In this document: one piece after another, positions 38,705 through 50,887 of the stretch
Position numbering within the stretch: position 1 is the stretch's first letter
Layout: every line of letters starts with the position of its first letter
Source: Chamaecrista fasciculata
Taxonomy: Eukaryota; Streptophyta; Magnoliopsida; Fabales; Fabaceae
Length of the DNA stretch: 64,000 nucleotides
Direction of reading: 5' to 3'
Assembly: GCA_003254925.1 (NCBI GenBank)
Contig: QANZ01021110.1
Span: 95,691-159,690 of the forward strand
Made by a program: the position numbers and the translations under genes
Notes under the pieces: model-generated
The model's database searches: none
The model's input: the letters and a program-made list of their open reading frames with translations, nothing else
Told to the model about the DNA's origin: nothing

Positions 38705-38742
38705 TTTTAAAAATTTTGTCCCCAAAATTTACAAGTCTTACC

Positions 38743-41700
38743 TTAGGGAAATAATTCTGGAAAATTGCGTCGCATGTCTTCCTCTTTTTCCCATGTGGCT
38801 TCCCTTGAAGTCAAACCTTGCCAAACGACTTTTACTAAAGGAACAATTTTATTTCTTAACTGCTTTATATCAGTCCTTATGATTTTCATGGGTTTAGGTT
38901 GATAAGTAAAATCTTCTCTTAATTGTACTGACTCTAGATTTATGACATGTGTAGGATCTGCAACATATTTGCGGAGTTGAGAGACATGAAACACATTGTG
39001 AAGATTAGATAAATTGGGCGGTAAAGCAATTTGATAAGCCACTAAGCCTATCCGTCTGAGGAATTGGAAAGGACCAATGTATCTAGGACTCAACTTTTTA
39101 GCTTTTAAAGATCTGCCAATCCCAGTTGTAGGAGTAACTTTTAAGAAAACATGTTCTCCTTCCTTAAATTCTAGAGGCTTTCTTCTTTTGTCAAAATAAC
39201 TCTTTTGTCGGCTTTGAGCCGCTAACAATCTATCCCGAATTAATTTTATGTGTTCAGAAGTCTCTTGAACTAAGTCTGGACCTAGTAGATTCCTCTCTCC
39301 TACCTCATACCAACACAGTGGTGATCGACATTTCTGACCATACAGAGCTTCGTAGGGTGCAATTCCTAAACTAGAATGGTAACTATTATTATATGCAAAC
39401 TCTGCCAAAGGCAAATATTTATCCCAACTTCCCCCTTGCTCTATAGCACAAGCTCTGAGCATGTCTTCTAAGGTTTGAATAGTTCTCTCAGTTTGACCAT
39501 CCGTTTGAGGGTGGTAAGCAGTGCTAAATTTTAGCTTAGTCCCAAAGGCTTCCTGTAGGGATTTCCAAAATCTAGAGGTGAATCTAGGGTCCCTATCTGA
39601 AATGATACTAGAAGGTATCCCATACAGTCTCACAATTTCCTGTACATACAAGTGGGCTAGTCTATCTAATGAGTAGGTGATTTTGATGGGTAAGAAATGA
39701 GCTGATTTTGTTAGTCTATCTACTATTACCCAAACAACATCATATCCTGCCTATGTTTTAGGTAATCCTACCACAAAATCCATTGATATACTATCCCACT
39801 TCCACTCAGGTATCTCAAGGGGTTGTAACACTCCTGAGGGCTTTTGATGTTCGATCTTGACCTTCTGGCAGGTCAAACATCTAGATACAAATTCAGCAAT
39901 GTCCCTTTTCATTCCTGGCCACCAGAAAACTTTCTTAAGGTCTTGGTACATCTTTGTTGTACCAGGGTGTATAGTGTACCTACTCTTATGGGCTTCTTCT
40001 AAAATCTTTGCTTTTAATTCTTTATCATTAGGTACACATAACCTATCTTTAAACAAAATGGCTCCATCTTCCATTTTTTGGATATCTTTTTGACCGTCCT
40101 GATCCTGCAATGATTGATCTTTTTTCTGAGCCTCCAATATTTGAGTTCTCAACTCACATTCAATCCTTATATTCCTCAGGCACACACTATGTGGTTTTAC
40201 AGTCTCTGCTAAGCCAAGATTCCTAAATTCTTCTATTAATTTAAGTTCATAAATCATCACATGGGACATATGTATGAATTTTCTGCTAAGAGCATCAGCA
40301 ACGACATTTCCCTTACCGGGATGGTATTTTAATCTAAAGTCATAATCCTTTAAAAATTTCATCCACCTTCTTTGTCTCATGTTCAATTCTTTTTGGTCAA
40401 AGAGATACTTAAGACTTTTATGATCACTAAAAACCTCAAATTTTCCTCCGTACAAATAATGTCTCCATATTTTTAAGGCAAAGACTACGGCTGCTAATTC
40501 TAAGTCATGGGTAGGATAGTTCTCTTCATGAGGTCGAAGCTGTCTAGATGCATATGCTACTACTCCTTTATCCTGCATTAAGACACATCCCAACCCTTTC
40601 CGTGAAGCATCACTGTATACCTCAAAGTTTCTTAAAGGATCCGGAATCACAAGAACAGGGGCAGTGGTTAACAATTTCTTTAGCCTTTGGAAACTATCCT
40701 CACATTCTTGGGTCCACTTAAAAAGATTCCCTTTCCTTGTCAACCTAGTTAAAGGTAGAGCTATTTGAGAAAATCCTTTAATGAACCGTCTATAATATCT
40801 AGCTAATCCTAGAAAACTTCGAATTTCAGTGACAGTCGTTGGTCTTCCCCATTTTAGAACAACTTCTGTTTTACTAGGGTCTACTGCCACTCCATCTTTA
40901 GTGATCACATGCCCTAAAAATTTTACCTCTTCTAACCAAAAATCACATTTCTCAAGTTTGGCAAACAACTGCTTCTCCTTTAAAATTTGTAAAACAATTT
41001 TAAGATGTTGTTCATGTTCCTCCTTTGTTCTAGAATAGACTAGGATATCATCAATAAAGACAACCACAAATTTATCTAGATATGGTTTAAAAATCCGATT
41101 CATATAATCCATGAAAACTGCCGGAGCACTGGTAAGTCCAAATGGCATTACTAAATACTCGTAGTGGCCATATCTAGAGCGAAAAGCAGTTTTAGGAATA
41201 TCTTCTGTTTTTATCCTTATTTGATGATATCCTGATCTAAGATCTATTTTGGAGAAAACAGCAGCACCCCTTAATTGATCTAATAAATCATCAATCCTAG
41301 GCAGAGGATATTTATTCTTTATAGTCACCTTATTCAACTGCCTATAGTCAACACATAACCTCATGCTCCCATCCTTCTTTTTCACAAATAGTACAGGCGC
41401 TCCCCATGGTGACACACTGGACCTAATGAATTTCTTATTCAATAATTCTTCTAGTTGCTTCTTAAGCTCAGCTAGTTCTACAGGGGACATCCTATATGGA
41501 GCTATAGAAATGGGACCCGTTCCTGGAATTAGATCAATGGAAAACTCCACTTCTCTTTCTGGAGGTAAGCTAGGAATGTCAGACGGAAAGACTTCTGGAT
41601 ATTCGTTAACTACTGGGATAGTTGTTAGTTGTTGGTCAATTTTTGTTTTTAAGGAACATAGGAGAACATATCCTAGAGTATCTTTTCTTAAAATTTTCCT

Positions 41701-42033
41701 TACCTAGGCAGCATTTAGAAACACAGACTTCTCTAGGGTGGATTTTTGAACAGAAACAGTCTTCTTTAGACAATTCAAAATGGCATGATTTGAAGACAAC
41801 CAATCCATTCCCAGAATGACATCAATATCTTGTAAGGGTAATCCTACAAGATGAGCTGTAAAAGACTGATTTTGTAAAATGATTGGACAATTTAAACAAA
41901 CATAAGAAGTAGAAACATATTCGCCCGTAGGAACGGAAACAGACAAATCAAAAGGTAACTCTGACATACCCAAATTCAAACGTTTCACACAGTCATAAGA
42001 GACAAAAGAATGTGTGGCTCCAGAGTCAAACAA
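38743..42033 (-). pseudogene. Gypsy protease-RT-RNase H-integrase region, broken by stops
   Basis: One minus-strand frame, in order: aspartic protease (DSGATHSF near its start); reverse transcriptase with [21 protein letters not shown] and the catalytic [11 protein letters not shown] (about residues 163-173 of the segment starting at 41550); RNase H with [13 protein letters not shown]; the integrase zinc finger (H..H..CLTCQ) and core with ISDRDPRF and [11 protein letters not shown]; then a chromodomain-like tail. The frame is interrupted by TAG at 41704-41706, between protease and RT, and TAG at 39751-39753, after the integrase zinc-finger region. Catalytic residues otherwise look intact. The copy cannot make a full polyprotein, though it could be mobilised in trans. 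Confidence 0.92.
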
Positions 42034-42132
42034 TACAATTAAGGGAACATTTTTAATAAAACATGTACCTTGAATTAAATCAGGGGACTCATTTGTCTCT
42101 TGGCCAGTTAAGGTAAAAACTCTTCCTTTAGT

Positions 42133-43108
42133 TTATGGTCGTTGGTCAGGTTTCTTTGCCTGGTGTTGTGGACAGTCTCGAAACATGTGTCCAGGCTTTC
42201 CACATTTGTAGCACACGTTCTGTCCAAAGTAACATGGTCTGATTCCATGATTCTTTCCACACTTGTTACATGTGATAATTTCAGAGTTGTTGTAATAGGT
42301 TTTCTTGTTTTGGGGCACAAAAGTCCTTCTTGCTCCACTTTCTTCCCTCTTCCTTTTTCCCGGGTAAGGTCTTTGTTTTTCCCTTGCCAATTCCCCTAGA
42401 TTTTTTTTCTATGATTCGACATTTATTGACCAGGGATGCATAATCCCTAATCTCAAAGGTTGCTATAACATTTTTAATTTCAGGTTTCAGTCCTGACTCC
42501 CACTGCCTGGCCTTCCATTCTTCATCATAATTATACTTTAAATAGGAAGAGAATTTTGACAATTCCTCAAATTTATTATCATATTGGCTCACAGTCATGT
42601 TACCCTGCTTCAGCTGCAGGAACTCAACCTCCTTCTCATTTTTTACACAATCAGGAAAGTATTTGTCTAGGAATGCAGTTTTAAAAATTTCCCAAGTAAT
42701 TTGAGGATGTTGTTTCTCCAAAGATCTCTTAGTATTTCTCCACCAGTATTCTACTTCCCCAACTAGCTTGTAGGTGGCAAAGGTTACCTTGTGAGTTTCA
42801 TCACTCCGAATGACCTCAAAAATCTTTTCAATCTCCCTTATCCATTCCTCAGCTACAGACGGGTCAGGGCTTCCCCGGAAAATTTGGGGTTTGGCGTTTT
42901 GGAATTCAGACCACCCCTGTAAACTTATCGACCGTTCGTGATCCGTTTTCGGGTGTCTGTTATTGCCTACTCCATCTCCCTGGAAATGTTGCAGCATCCT
43001 ATTGGTGGCATATGCTTGATTATTCATGGCATCAGCCATCCCTTGGATTGCCTGCATCATACTATCTAGATTTCCGTTGTTGCTACCTGTTGGACTGGTC
43101 GACGTCAT
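42133..43108 (-). pseudogene. Gypsy gag, frameshifted
   Basis: The capsid part runs from 43108 with typical retrotransposon-gag blocks (EYWWRNTKRSLE, FLDKYFPDCVKNEKEVEFLQL). The nucleocapsid part, with two CCHC-type zinc knuckles (CNKCGKNHGIRPC and CYKCGKPGHMFRDC), is in a different frame. The switch maps to a run of eight A's in sense (T's at 42401-42408). A TAA stop at 42133-42135 then separates gag from protease, which is otherwise in the same frame. An indel in the A-run is the simplest explanation. Confidence 0.85.
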
Positions 43109-43252
43109 GATTCACTGCATATATAAAACAATTATTGAGGTGATCAGGCTGAATAATAAATATCTATGCTGAGAAAAATAACATCAAGCTGTTCAACATA
43201 GGTACAGTTGTACCCATCATTTCTACCCATTCCTAATCGATTAGTGCTAACA

Positions 43253-43266
43253 GGGCTCTAATACCA
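43253..43266 (-). other. Primer-binding site, initiator-Met tRNA type
   Basis: The minus strand reads TGGTATTAGAGCCC five bases after the 5' LTR. This differs by one base from the usual TGGTATCAGAGC complement of initiator tRNA-Met. Confidence 0.75.
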
Positions 43267-43270
43267 AAAA

Positions 43271-44146
43271 TGTAACGCCTTATTACTATATAATTTTAAC
43301 TTTTTTTTTTAAAATCAAAGACAAATAAGAATCTAATTCACACACAAGTAATTAAATTTTTTTTAATACTTCTATATTATGCATCTGTTATAAGTTGTTC
43401 TTACATCATAAAGGTCCTTATTAGTAGGACTGTTTGTTAATACAAACCAAAAGAGAGCTTGCTAATCTATAGTGCTTCCTAATAAGTACAAAATAGTCAC
43501 CTGGCAAGCTCAGTATACATATATACTTCTAGATGACAATAAATTTATTTATTATCATATCTGAGGGCCGTTAAACATATGGGGCCCATTTGGCATATGG
43601 GGCCCATTCTGCATCGACGGCTCACCCGGTGCGCCGGGATCGTCAAGTACGATTTCTACATTATATATGACTCCTATGATCGCTGGGCACAGTCCGCGTC
43701 CTGGAACCTCCGCCCACACAAAGTGAAAATCTATACTATAACGGAGTATTGGCATGGTGCTAATCTGGATACATCATGAAAATAAAAGTGAGAACATATA
43801 ATTCCCAGTAAGATGAAACAATAATCAATAATATCTTCATAATGTACCCAGCTGTATAAGTTATAGAAAAATATTTAATTTAAGAAACATCATCTCAAAC
43901 ATAAGCGTGTCATTAATACTGTGTCCGTTGAATTACGGCTTTTCTTTCGTAACGTGTCATGGTGGTGGCTTTTCTCACTCACCGTCTGTATACCAAGGCG
44001 TCCCTTGATCGGATCCGGAACAGAAACCATGGATAAGGTCACCTCCTTTACAAGGATCATTCCCTTATTTAATATTTATCACACTTATGGATTTCAAGGT
44101 AATAATAACAAATACGGATCATTGCATACTAAATAAATCCATAGTA

Positions 44147-44177
<31 letters not shown>

Positions 44178-45248
44178 ACACAGGAGGAGACGCTTGTGTA
44201 GGCTGAATCACAATTAATTCCGGTTGATCCTTTTATCACTACATGTAAATTAATTATTAATACATTGAAGCTACAAATTAAAATTTAATAGATATAAATA
44301 TATACATACTGGCATATTGAAATATATATATATATATATTAACATGTTTATATAAATTTATAAGTATATAAATATTTGTACTTATATATATATATAATAT
44401 AGATATATATATAATTAGATATTTTAGATATATTTAGGCATCAGGATAGAAGAAAGAACTTATATAGATGTATATAATATAAATACTATATTAGATAACT
44501 ATATATATATATATATATATGCAGACAATAAATTATACTATGTAAAAGCATCAAGTTAAGTCAAACTATTACCAAAAAGAAAAAGGAAGCTAGTAACAGT
44601 AACGTCTTTTTATGAGAACAATTAAGTATATATATATATATAGATATATAGAGAGTGTAGGAATTGTTAATTTGTAAACTGTTAAAGAAACTCTTCCATA
44701 ACAATTTTTTTTTAAAAATTCATTTTAAGTTTCCTACGCACACAGCCCCGTCCCTGAGATAGATATATAAATATACTGTATGTATGTATGTATGTGTGAG
44801 TACCAACTGTTTTAAAAGTGAAAAGCTCATAATAAGAGAGTTTAGAATATAAGAGGAAAGTATTTTATAAGTACTATATCAGATTTGAGAAAACGTTTTG
44901 CTTCTTCTTACCTAGCACTCTCACTGCTCCTTCAACCATTGACTGATTTTTACTCCTGCTTTCACTTTCAGTCTTTAGGTGCTTTTTTCCAGTGTGGGTC
45001 ATTTATAGAGCATAAACTAGTTTTCTTTTTCCGGAAGTATCCATTAGCTGCTGCCTTTACACTTCTTCATTTGATTGGTTGTTTTTTTAATGCTTAGTTA
45101 ATATTGCCTACCTCACCAACATGCACGTGGCAAGCTTGGCACCAAGTGAATGAATTACAATTATGAAATTTACAGTATATTTATTGGCTACAGCTTTTGG
45201 ATTAGCACTTATTTTATTTTATTATTATTATTTTTTTAGGATATTACA
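43271..45248 (-). repeat. Gypsy 5' LTR
   Basis: 1978 bp, next to the primer-binding site. It differs from the other LTR by a short duplication near 43592 and by microsatellite lengths. A 66-codon ORF inside it is part of the LTR and not a gene. Confidence 0.92.
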
Positions 45249-46343
45249 CATTGCATCTTGTGGGACCCAAGGAGATTTGATCTCCCATTTGATTATCAAA
45301 GATTCCATTCTGGATTTGAATTGAAATATTGAGGCAATATTTTAATTAGAAATTCAAGTCCTAAAATTATGATATTATTGTAATCTCATGATTTTAGGAT
45401 TATTAAAATCCCCAAAATTGTAATTAAAAGGCTAGAGCAAGTCGACTTGCTCCTAGACCTAGCTCATTTTGTGATTTTGTCTTCCTCCTTGTAGAGAGAG
45501 AGAAAAAACGCCAACTTCAATCCTAGAGAGAGAAAAGTCAAATTTCCTAAGGAGTTAGTGAGAATTCGTCTGGTTCATCAACTAGGGTTTTGAGAGAAGA
45601 AAAACAAAAGGAGTTTTGTGTTTTCTTCTTCCTTGCGCCACCTTGTGTTCTTGATTCAAGAAGGAGTTCTTGAATTCAAGCTCTGTAGATTTGGTCCCTG
45701 GTTCTTTTGGAGAAAAGAACAGAAGGCTAGCACCTTGGTGCCTGACAAACTGCTCGTGTGGATCATTGGCGGAGGAAGGACGCTGCGTTTGGACTTCTAG
45801 GACACGCCCCGTACAACCAAACCGATTGGAACTCGTGAGGTATACAACTATCTTAACAGTTTTTAAATTCAACTAGCGGATCCGTTCGGGAAATCTAGGG
45901 TTGGCGCATTTAATTTTTAATTTTACATTTAGCTTCCGCTGCGTTCTTGCGCCTGGATTTCCCAACAATATCATGTGAAACTACTTTGATGCCTAAGTCA
46001 GAAAAAGTTTCAAGAGAGTAAGAATAGAAAAGCGTAGGGAAAGTATAGTTATTCTTATTACTTATTAGGGTTTTGAAGAGAAATATTTATAAAAAAACAA
46101 CTTTAAGGAGAGTCAATTAGAAAGAGAGAGATGCTCGTTTAATATATCATGGATGGATTTGAGGGAGCTCAAGATGCATACTAAAAAAGAGAAGTGAAAT
46201 CATTATGGTCTTGAGCAGATTGATGACCGATCAAGTAGGACGACCAGCTAAGATATATCATTTACGATGAAAAAACATTAATTAATTTATTATTTTTGTA
46301 ATACATAGTTAAACTTTATTATTTGCTAAACTTATGTAAATTT

Positions 46344-46545
46344 TGTTGGACCTAGATCTAATATTGGGTGTCTAAAATAGGCCCACATTGCCTACACTAA
46401 AGAGATATGAGGATTGAGGTTATTTTTGGTATATTATTTTATTAATTTTTATAATTAATAAATATTTTATTAGACCTTATATATATACACGAGAACCCTA
46501 GTTTCTAAATATGAGCAGCCTCTCTCTTTCTCTTTTGTATCAGAG
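46344..46545 (+). repeat. Copia 5' LTR (right limit approximate)
   Basis: The first 108 bp match 52687-52794. A decayed primer-site-like TTGTATCAGAG at about 46535 suggests where the LTR ends. Confidence 0.5.
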
Positions 46546-47385
46546 TCTCTAAGTTTTCTTCTGCTATTCTGTATCCCTCTTTGTGTGACATTGAGGAAGA
46601 TTTCATTTAATCTTGTGAGAGTGCCGGTTTCTAATACATTGTGTTCTTTGCTCGTACCGAACAGGCGTACAACATCGCGAACCCTAATTGCATAGCGAAC
46701 ACCAGATACGCCGAGAACAGAAGATGCTTCTAGCTTCTGATGATAACAATGATGCGATCTTCTACGAGTGATTTGACAAGGATTTCGAAGGCAAGTGTGG
46801 CGATAAGTGGGAGAAATAAAGTGTATGTGGCTGCAATGCCGAGAGTCTCCACGGGACCTGCACGCTGAGAATTGTTTGGTTTCTTCCTCTTTTGTTTGTT
46901 TCGAATTATTTAACCATTATCTTCCTTTCAATGCATTTTGTGTCGGCAGACAAGTGTGTGGAAAGAAAAGCATTTGGAGGAAATTAAAATTAAAGTAATT
47001 AAGTGTGAAGAGTAAAGCATGATGGCAGTGGTGGAATTCTTAAGGAGCAACTTCACAGTACTATTAAAATGGTACATACATTAACTTAAATTTGGACTTC
47101 AAGAGGTATGTTGTGAGTTGATTTATTTTATGATAAAAATTGTGGGCAATCTGATTACAAACCCATTGAATCTAATCCCAATGTACTGTGAAATATAATT
47201 GTTATATGTGTGATATATTAGAACATCATAAATTGTAATATTTAATGAGAGCTAGGGAAAATTATCAAAAGTGTGATAATCCTTTTAAATCAAATGAAAA
47301 TTTGGTTTATAGAGATGATGACAGTAATGATAAAATTATTATTACAATGCTCTCTAATTTTTTATTCATATCTGATATGGAAAAT

Positions 47386-47510
47386 GGGTGATAGATTGTG
47401 GTGCTACAAGGCACATTTGTTCTAATAAAGAACTGCATTCCTCTTTTGAAGAAGGGGATGATAAAATCTATCTTATTAATTCCGAAACTACCAAGGTTCT
47501 AGGAAAATGA
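47386..47510 (+). pseudogene. Copia protease remnant
   Basis: An open stretch with WVIDCGATRHIC, the copia protease active-site block in which the usual DSGA reads DCGA, followed by FEEGDDKIYL and a stop. Loss of the serine and the stop indicate decay. Confidence 0.7.
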
Positions 47511-47989
47511 AAAGTTGTGATTAAGCTCACAACGGGAAAGAGTTTGCAACTAAATGATGTTCTGTATATATCCACTGTGAGAGAAAATTTAATTTTTGTT
47601 GCTCTATTAGTGAAAGCTGGGATTAAAGTGTCATTTAAATCTTATAAGATTATAATGACAGAATAATATATTTGTGGGAAAGGGTTATTGTAATCAAGAT
47701 CTGTATATTTTGAGTGTTGATAAAATATCAATTAACTCAGTCATTTGGTTATTTGTTTGTTATATTCTTTTATTTTTATCATAGAATGAATTAACATTAC
47801 AGATGAGTTTGTACCTGTCATTTATGATTTTTGGCAAGTTCATTTTTATTGTGGAAAAATTGCATCCTATAAATTATTTATCTTGAAAGAATTGATGGGT
47901 GTTTTCCTTGATAGTTCTGGTGTTTATAATAATTTGTGGGGTTTGTCATATGTTTGTTTTCTATAAAATAGAATTCTTCTTAATTAGGA

Positions 47990-48237
47990 AGACTAGTAAG
48001 ACACTTTATGTGTTATTTAAAGGTTTTATGCCTAATTTAAAATATTTGAAAGTGTGGGGGTGTCTTACAAAAGTTCTATTGCCTGAAACTAAAAAGAGAA
48101 AATTGGGTTCTAAAACTACTGATTGTGTTTTTATTGGTTATGCTCAAAATGGTGCTACATATAAATTCTTAATTTTAAGAAGTGGTGTTTTGAATCAAAA
48201 AACAATTATTGAGACAAAGGGTGCAAAAATTTTTTGA
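47990..48237 (+). pseudogene. Copia integrase C-terminal remnant
   Basis: Contains LKYLKVWGCLTKVLLP and TTDCVFIGYA, blocks typical of the end of the copia integrase region. The catalytic integrase core upstream is not found and appears deleted. Confidence 0.7.
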
Positions 48238-48249
48238 AAATATTTTCCT

Positions 48250-49215
48250 TTGAAAGTTGAGCATATTCCTAGAAATATTGAGACATTTTATGCTTCATCT
48301 TCCATTTTAGAAAATGATTATTTGAATGAAAATTTGAGAAGAAACAAAAGAGATAGAAAAGAAAAATCTTTTGGAGATGACTTTCATACTTTTCTAGTTA
48401 AAGATGAGCTTAGAAATTTTTATGAAGTTGTTTCTTCTCAAGAGGCTGATAAATGGGAAGAAGCTTTTAAAGCTGAGGTTGGTTCTTTAAATAAGAATAA
48501 AAATGTGTATTAGTTGATTTGAAGGAGCAAAACCAACTGGTTGTAAATGCGTTTTTAAAAGGAAACTTTTTCCTATGGTTTTATAGATAAATATAAAGCG
48601 AGGTTGGTAGCTAAATGTTATATACAAAAGAAAATATTAATTATTTTGATACTTTTTCTCTTGTGACCAGAATTTTTTCAGTGCGAATTTTGATTGCTTT
48701 GGCATCAATTCACAATCTTTTTATTCATTAAATGGATGTGAAAACTGTTTTATCTAAATGGTGATTTAGATGGAGAAATTTATTTGATACAACCTGAAGG
48801 GTTTAGTGTTCCTGATCAAGAGAATAAAGTATGTAAATTAGTGAAGTCATTGTATGGTTTAAAACAAGCACTCAAACAATAGCATGAGAAAGTTGATCAA
48901 GTTTTGTTGAGTGGTAATTTCTCTTCTGTTGAAGTTGAAATATGTGTTTACACTAAAGTTGTAAATGATGATTGTATATGCTTGTATGTGGATGATATGT
49001 TGATTTTTAGTACAAGTATGAGTACTGTACTTGAAACAAAATATTTTCTTGCTTCTAATTTTGATATGAAAGATATGGGTGAAGCAAAACTGATTTTTGG
49101 TGTTAAAGTCATAAGGAATGAAAATTGTATCTTACTTTCTCAAGAACTTTATGTTGAGAAGATTCTGAGAAAGTTTGAACAATATGATAGATCTCCTGTG
49201 AGTACTCCTTATTGA
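48250..49215 (+). pseudogene. Copia reverse transcriptase remnant
   Basis: It opens with KWEEAFKAEVGSLNKN, passes through several stops and frameshifts (KARLVAK and ILIALASIHNL in different frames), and keeps the catalytic CLYVDDMLIF box in its last third. Confidence 0.8.
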
Positions 49216-49962
49216 GAGTCTGTAGTATTTAATTAATTATACCAGGCCTGACATAACTTATGCTGTGTGTAGATTGAGCAGATATACTCATTGTCCAAAC
49301 AATGAACGTTGGGAGGCCTTGGTAAGATTAAGATATTTGAGAGGTACCATAAACTATGATATATTGTGTAGTGGATTTTCCGCTGTATTAGAAGGATACA
49401 ATGATGATAACTGGATTTCAGATTCAGATGAGACAAAATCCACTAGTGGCTATGTGCTTATGTTTGGTGGTGGTGTTGTCACATGGACGTCTGCCAAGCA
49501 AAGCATTATAACCAAATCCTTAAGGGATTTTGAGGAGTAAACTCCCAAACTGGTCCACGAATTATTGGGTCGCTGACAGATTGGTCCCTGATTTATGGAA
49601 ATTGACAAATAGGTCCCCGAATTTTACTAACGTTAGTCAAATTGGTCCCTGAAGCTGTTAACTGCTGACGTGGCACTTTAAGTGCCACGTCAGCAGTTGG
49701 AAAACTGAAAAAAAAACCAACTGTGCGTGCCACATCAGCATTAATAATAAAAAAAAATATTTCATTCAAAATTCAAATAGGTCCCTGACTTATATTTTTA
49801 TCTCATTATTCTCAATTTCCCTTCTTTTTCATCATCTTCATTCATTTTAGTCCCAAATCCCTTCCAAACATTCCAGTTTAGTCCCAAATCCTCAAAATAA
49901 AATTGTAAAATGTCCCAAAACTCTTCCAAACATTCCAGTTTAGTCCTTAAAAGTATTAAAAA

Positions 49963-50775
49963 CCCTAAACCCTAAACCCTAAACCCTAAACCCTAAACCC
50001 TAAATCCTAAAATCCTAAACTCCAAACCCTAAAACCTAAACCCTAAACCCTAAAACCCTAAAATCCTAAAATTGTAAAGTGTCCCAAAATTCTTCTAAAC
50101 ATTTCAATTTAGTCCTTCAACTCTAAAACCTCAAACCCTAGAACCCCAAATCCCAAACCCAAAACTCTAAAACCCCAAACCATAAACCATAAAATCCCAA
50201 ACCCCAAACCCCAAATCCTAAAACCTTAAACCCTAAATTGTAAAACCCCAAACCCTAAAATTCCAAACCCCAAACCTAAAATCATAAACCCTAAAACCCT
50301 AAAATCCTAAAATTGTAAAGTGTCCCAAAATTCTTCCAAACATTTCAATTTAGTCCTTAATCTCTAAAACCTCAAATCTTAGAACTCCAAACCCCAAACC
50401 CTAAAACCCCAAACCCTATACTCTAAAACCCCAACCCCCAAAATCCCAAACCCAAAACCTTAAAACCCAAAACCCCAAACCTAGATCCTAAAATCCCAAA
50501 CCCCAAATCCTAAAACCTTAAACCCTAAATTGTAAAACCCCAAACCCTAAAATTCCAAACCCCAAATCCTAAAACCTTAAACCCTAAACTCTACAACCCC
50601 AAACCCCAAACCCTAAAATCCCATACCCTAAACTCTAAAACCCTAAACCCCAAACTCAAACCTAAAATCCCAAACCCTAAAATCCGAAACCCTGAACCTT
50701 GAACCCCAAACCCTAAAACCTAAAACCCCAAACCCCAAACTCTAAAATTGAAAACCCAAAATCCCATACCCTAAA
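49963..50775 (+). repeat. Interstitial telomere-like array (CCCTAAA and variants)
   Basis: Six perfect tandem CCCTAAA units (49963-50004) lead into about 770 bp of degenerate variants (CCCAAAC, CCCTAAAA, TCCTAAA). A larger unit starting ATTGTAAARTGTCCCAAAA recurs at 49902, 50071 and 50312. The array lies wholly inside the foldback element, so it does not mark a chromosome end. Confidence 0.9.
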
Positions 50776-50887
50776 TTCTTTGGTTTATTATCTATTCATT
50801 TAATTAGAGGACCAATTTGTCTAACATATTGAACTATTTTGATAAATTCGGGGACTGATTTGAATAATACTGTTGCACGTCACAATT

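Larger units (their letters stand above)
36707..45248 (-). mobile_element. Ty3/gypsy LTR retrotransposon, structurally complete but coding-defective
   Basis: An 8542-bp element with two LTRs starting TGTAACGCC and ending GGATATTACA, flanked by a perfect CATTG duplication (36702-36706 and 45249-45253). The minus strand reads 5' LTR, primer site, gag, protease, reverse transcriptase, RNase H, integrase, polypurine tract, 3' LTR. A chromodomain-like C-terminus ([17 protein letters not shown]) suggests a chromovirus, perhaps Tekay/Del. The LTRs look nearly identical by eye apart from short repeat-length changes, implying recent insertion, yet the coding region carries at least four lesions. Confidence 0.93.
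35363..45967 (+). mobile_element. Copia-type solo LTR (middle layer), split by the gypsy element
   Basis: It starts TGTTGGAGATTGTGCCCTAG and ends GGATTTCCCAACA, with a perfect 5-bp duplication ATATC (35358-35362 and 45968-45972). Removing the gypsy insertion leaves a single LTR of about 2.06 kb (35363-36706 plus 45254-45967). The first bases resemble those of Angela-type Ty1/copia LTRs, so plus orientation is inferred. There is no internal domain, so it arose by LTR-LTR recombination. Confidence 0.8.
35278..46260 (-). mobile_element. Older LTR-like island, split by nested insertions (outer layer)
   Basis: Left piece about 35278-35362, right piece 45968-46260. On the minus strand it begins TGATATATCTTAGC and runs through a TATA-like TATAAATATTTC, TTCTGACTTAGGCATCAAAG, and half of a hairpin (TTTCACATGATATC...CCATGTGAA). 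This is the same order of parts as the solo LTRs at 10441 and 53943. The copia-type solo LTR landed in the hairpin loop. The outer borders and target duplication (CTTAC versus TTTAC) are tentative. Confidence 0.45.

Noticed and set aside
43555-43755. Conserved small protein encoded twice (36994-37188 and 43555-43755)
   Set aside because: Both copies are the same place in the two gypsy LTRs; the duplication is that of the LTR.
49963-50775. Telomere or subtelomere at a chromosome end
   Set aside because: The repeats are bounded on both sides by inverted transposon arms with a target duplication, and retrotransposon and gene sequence continue on both sides.
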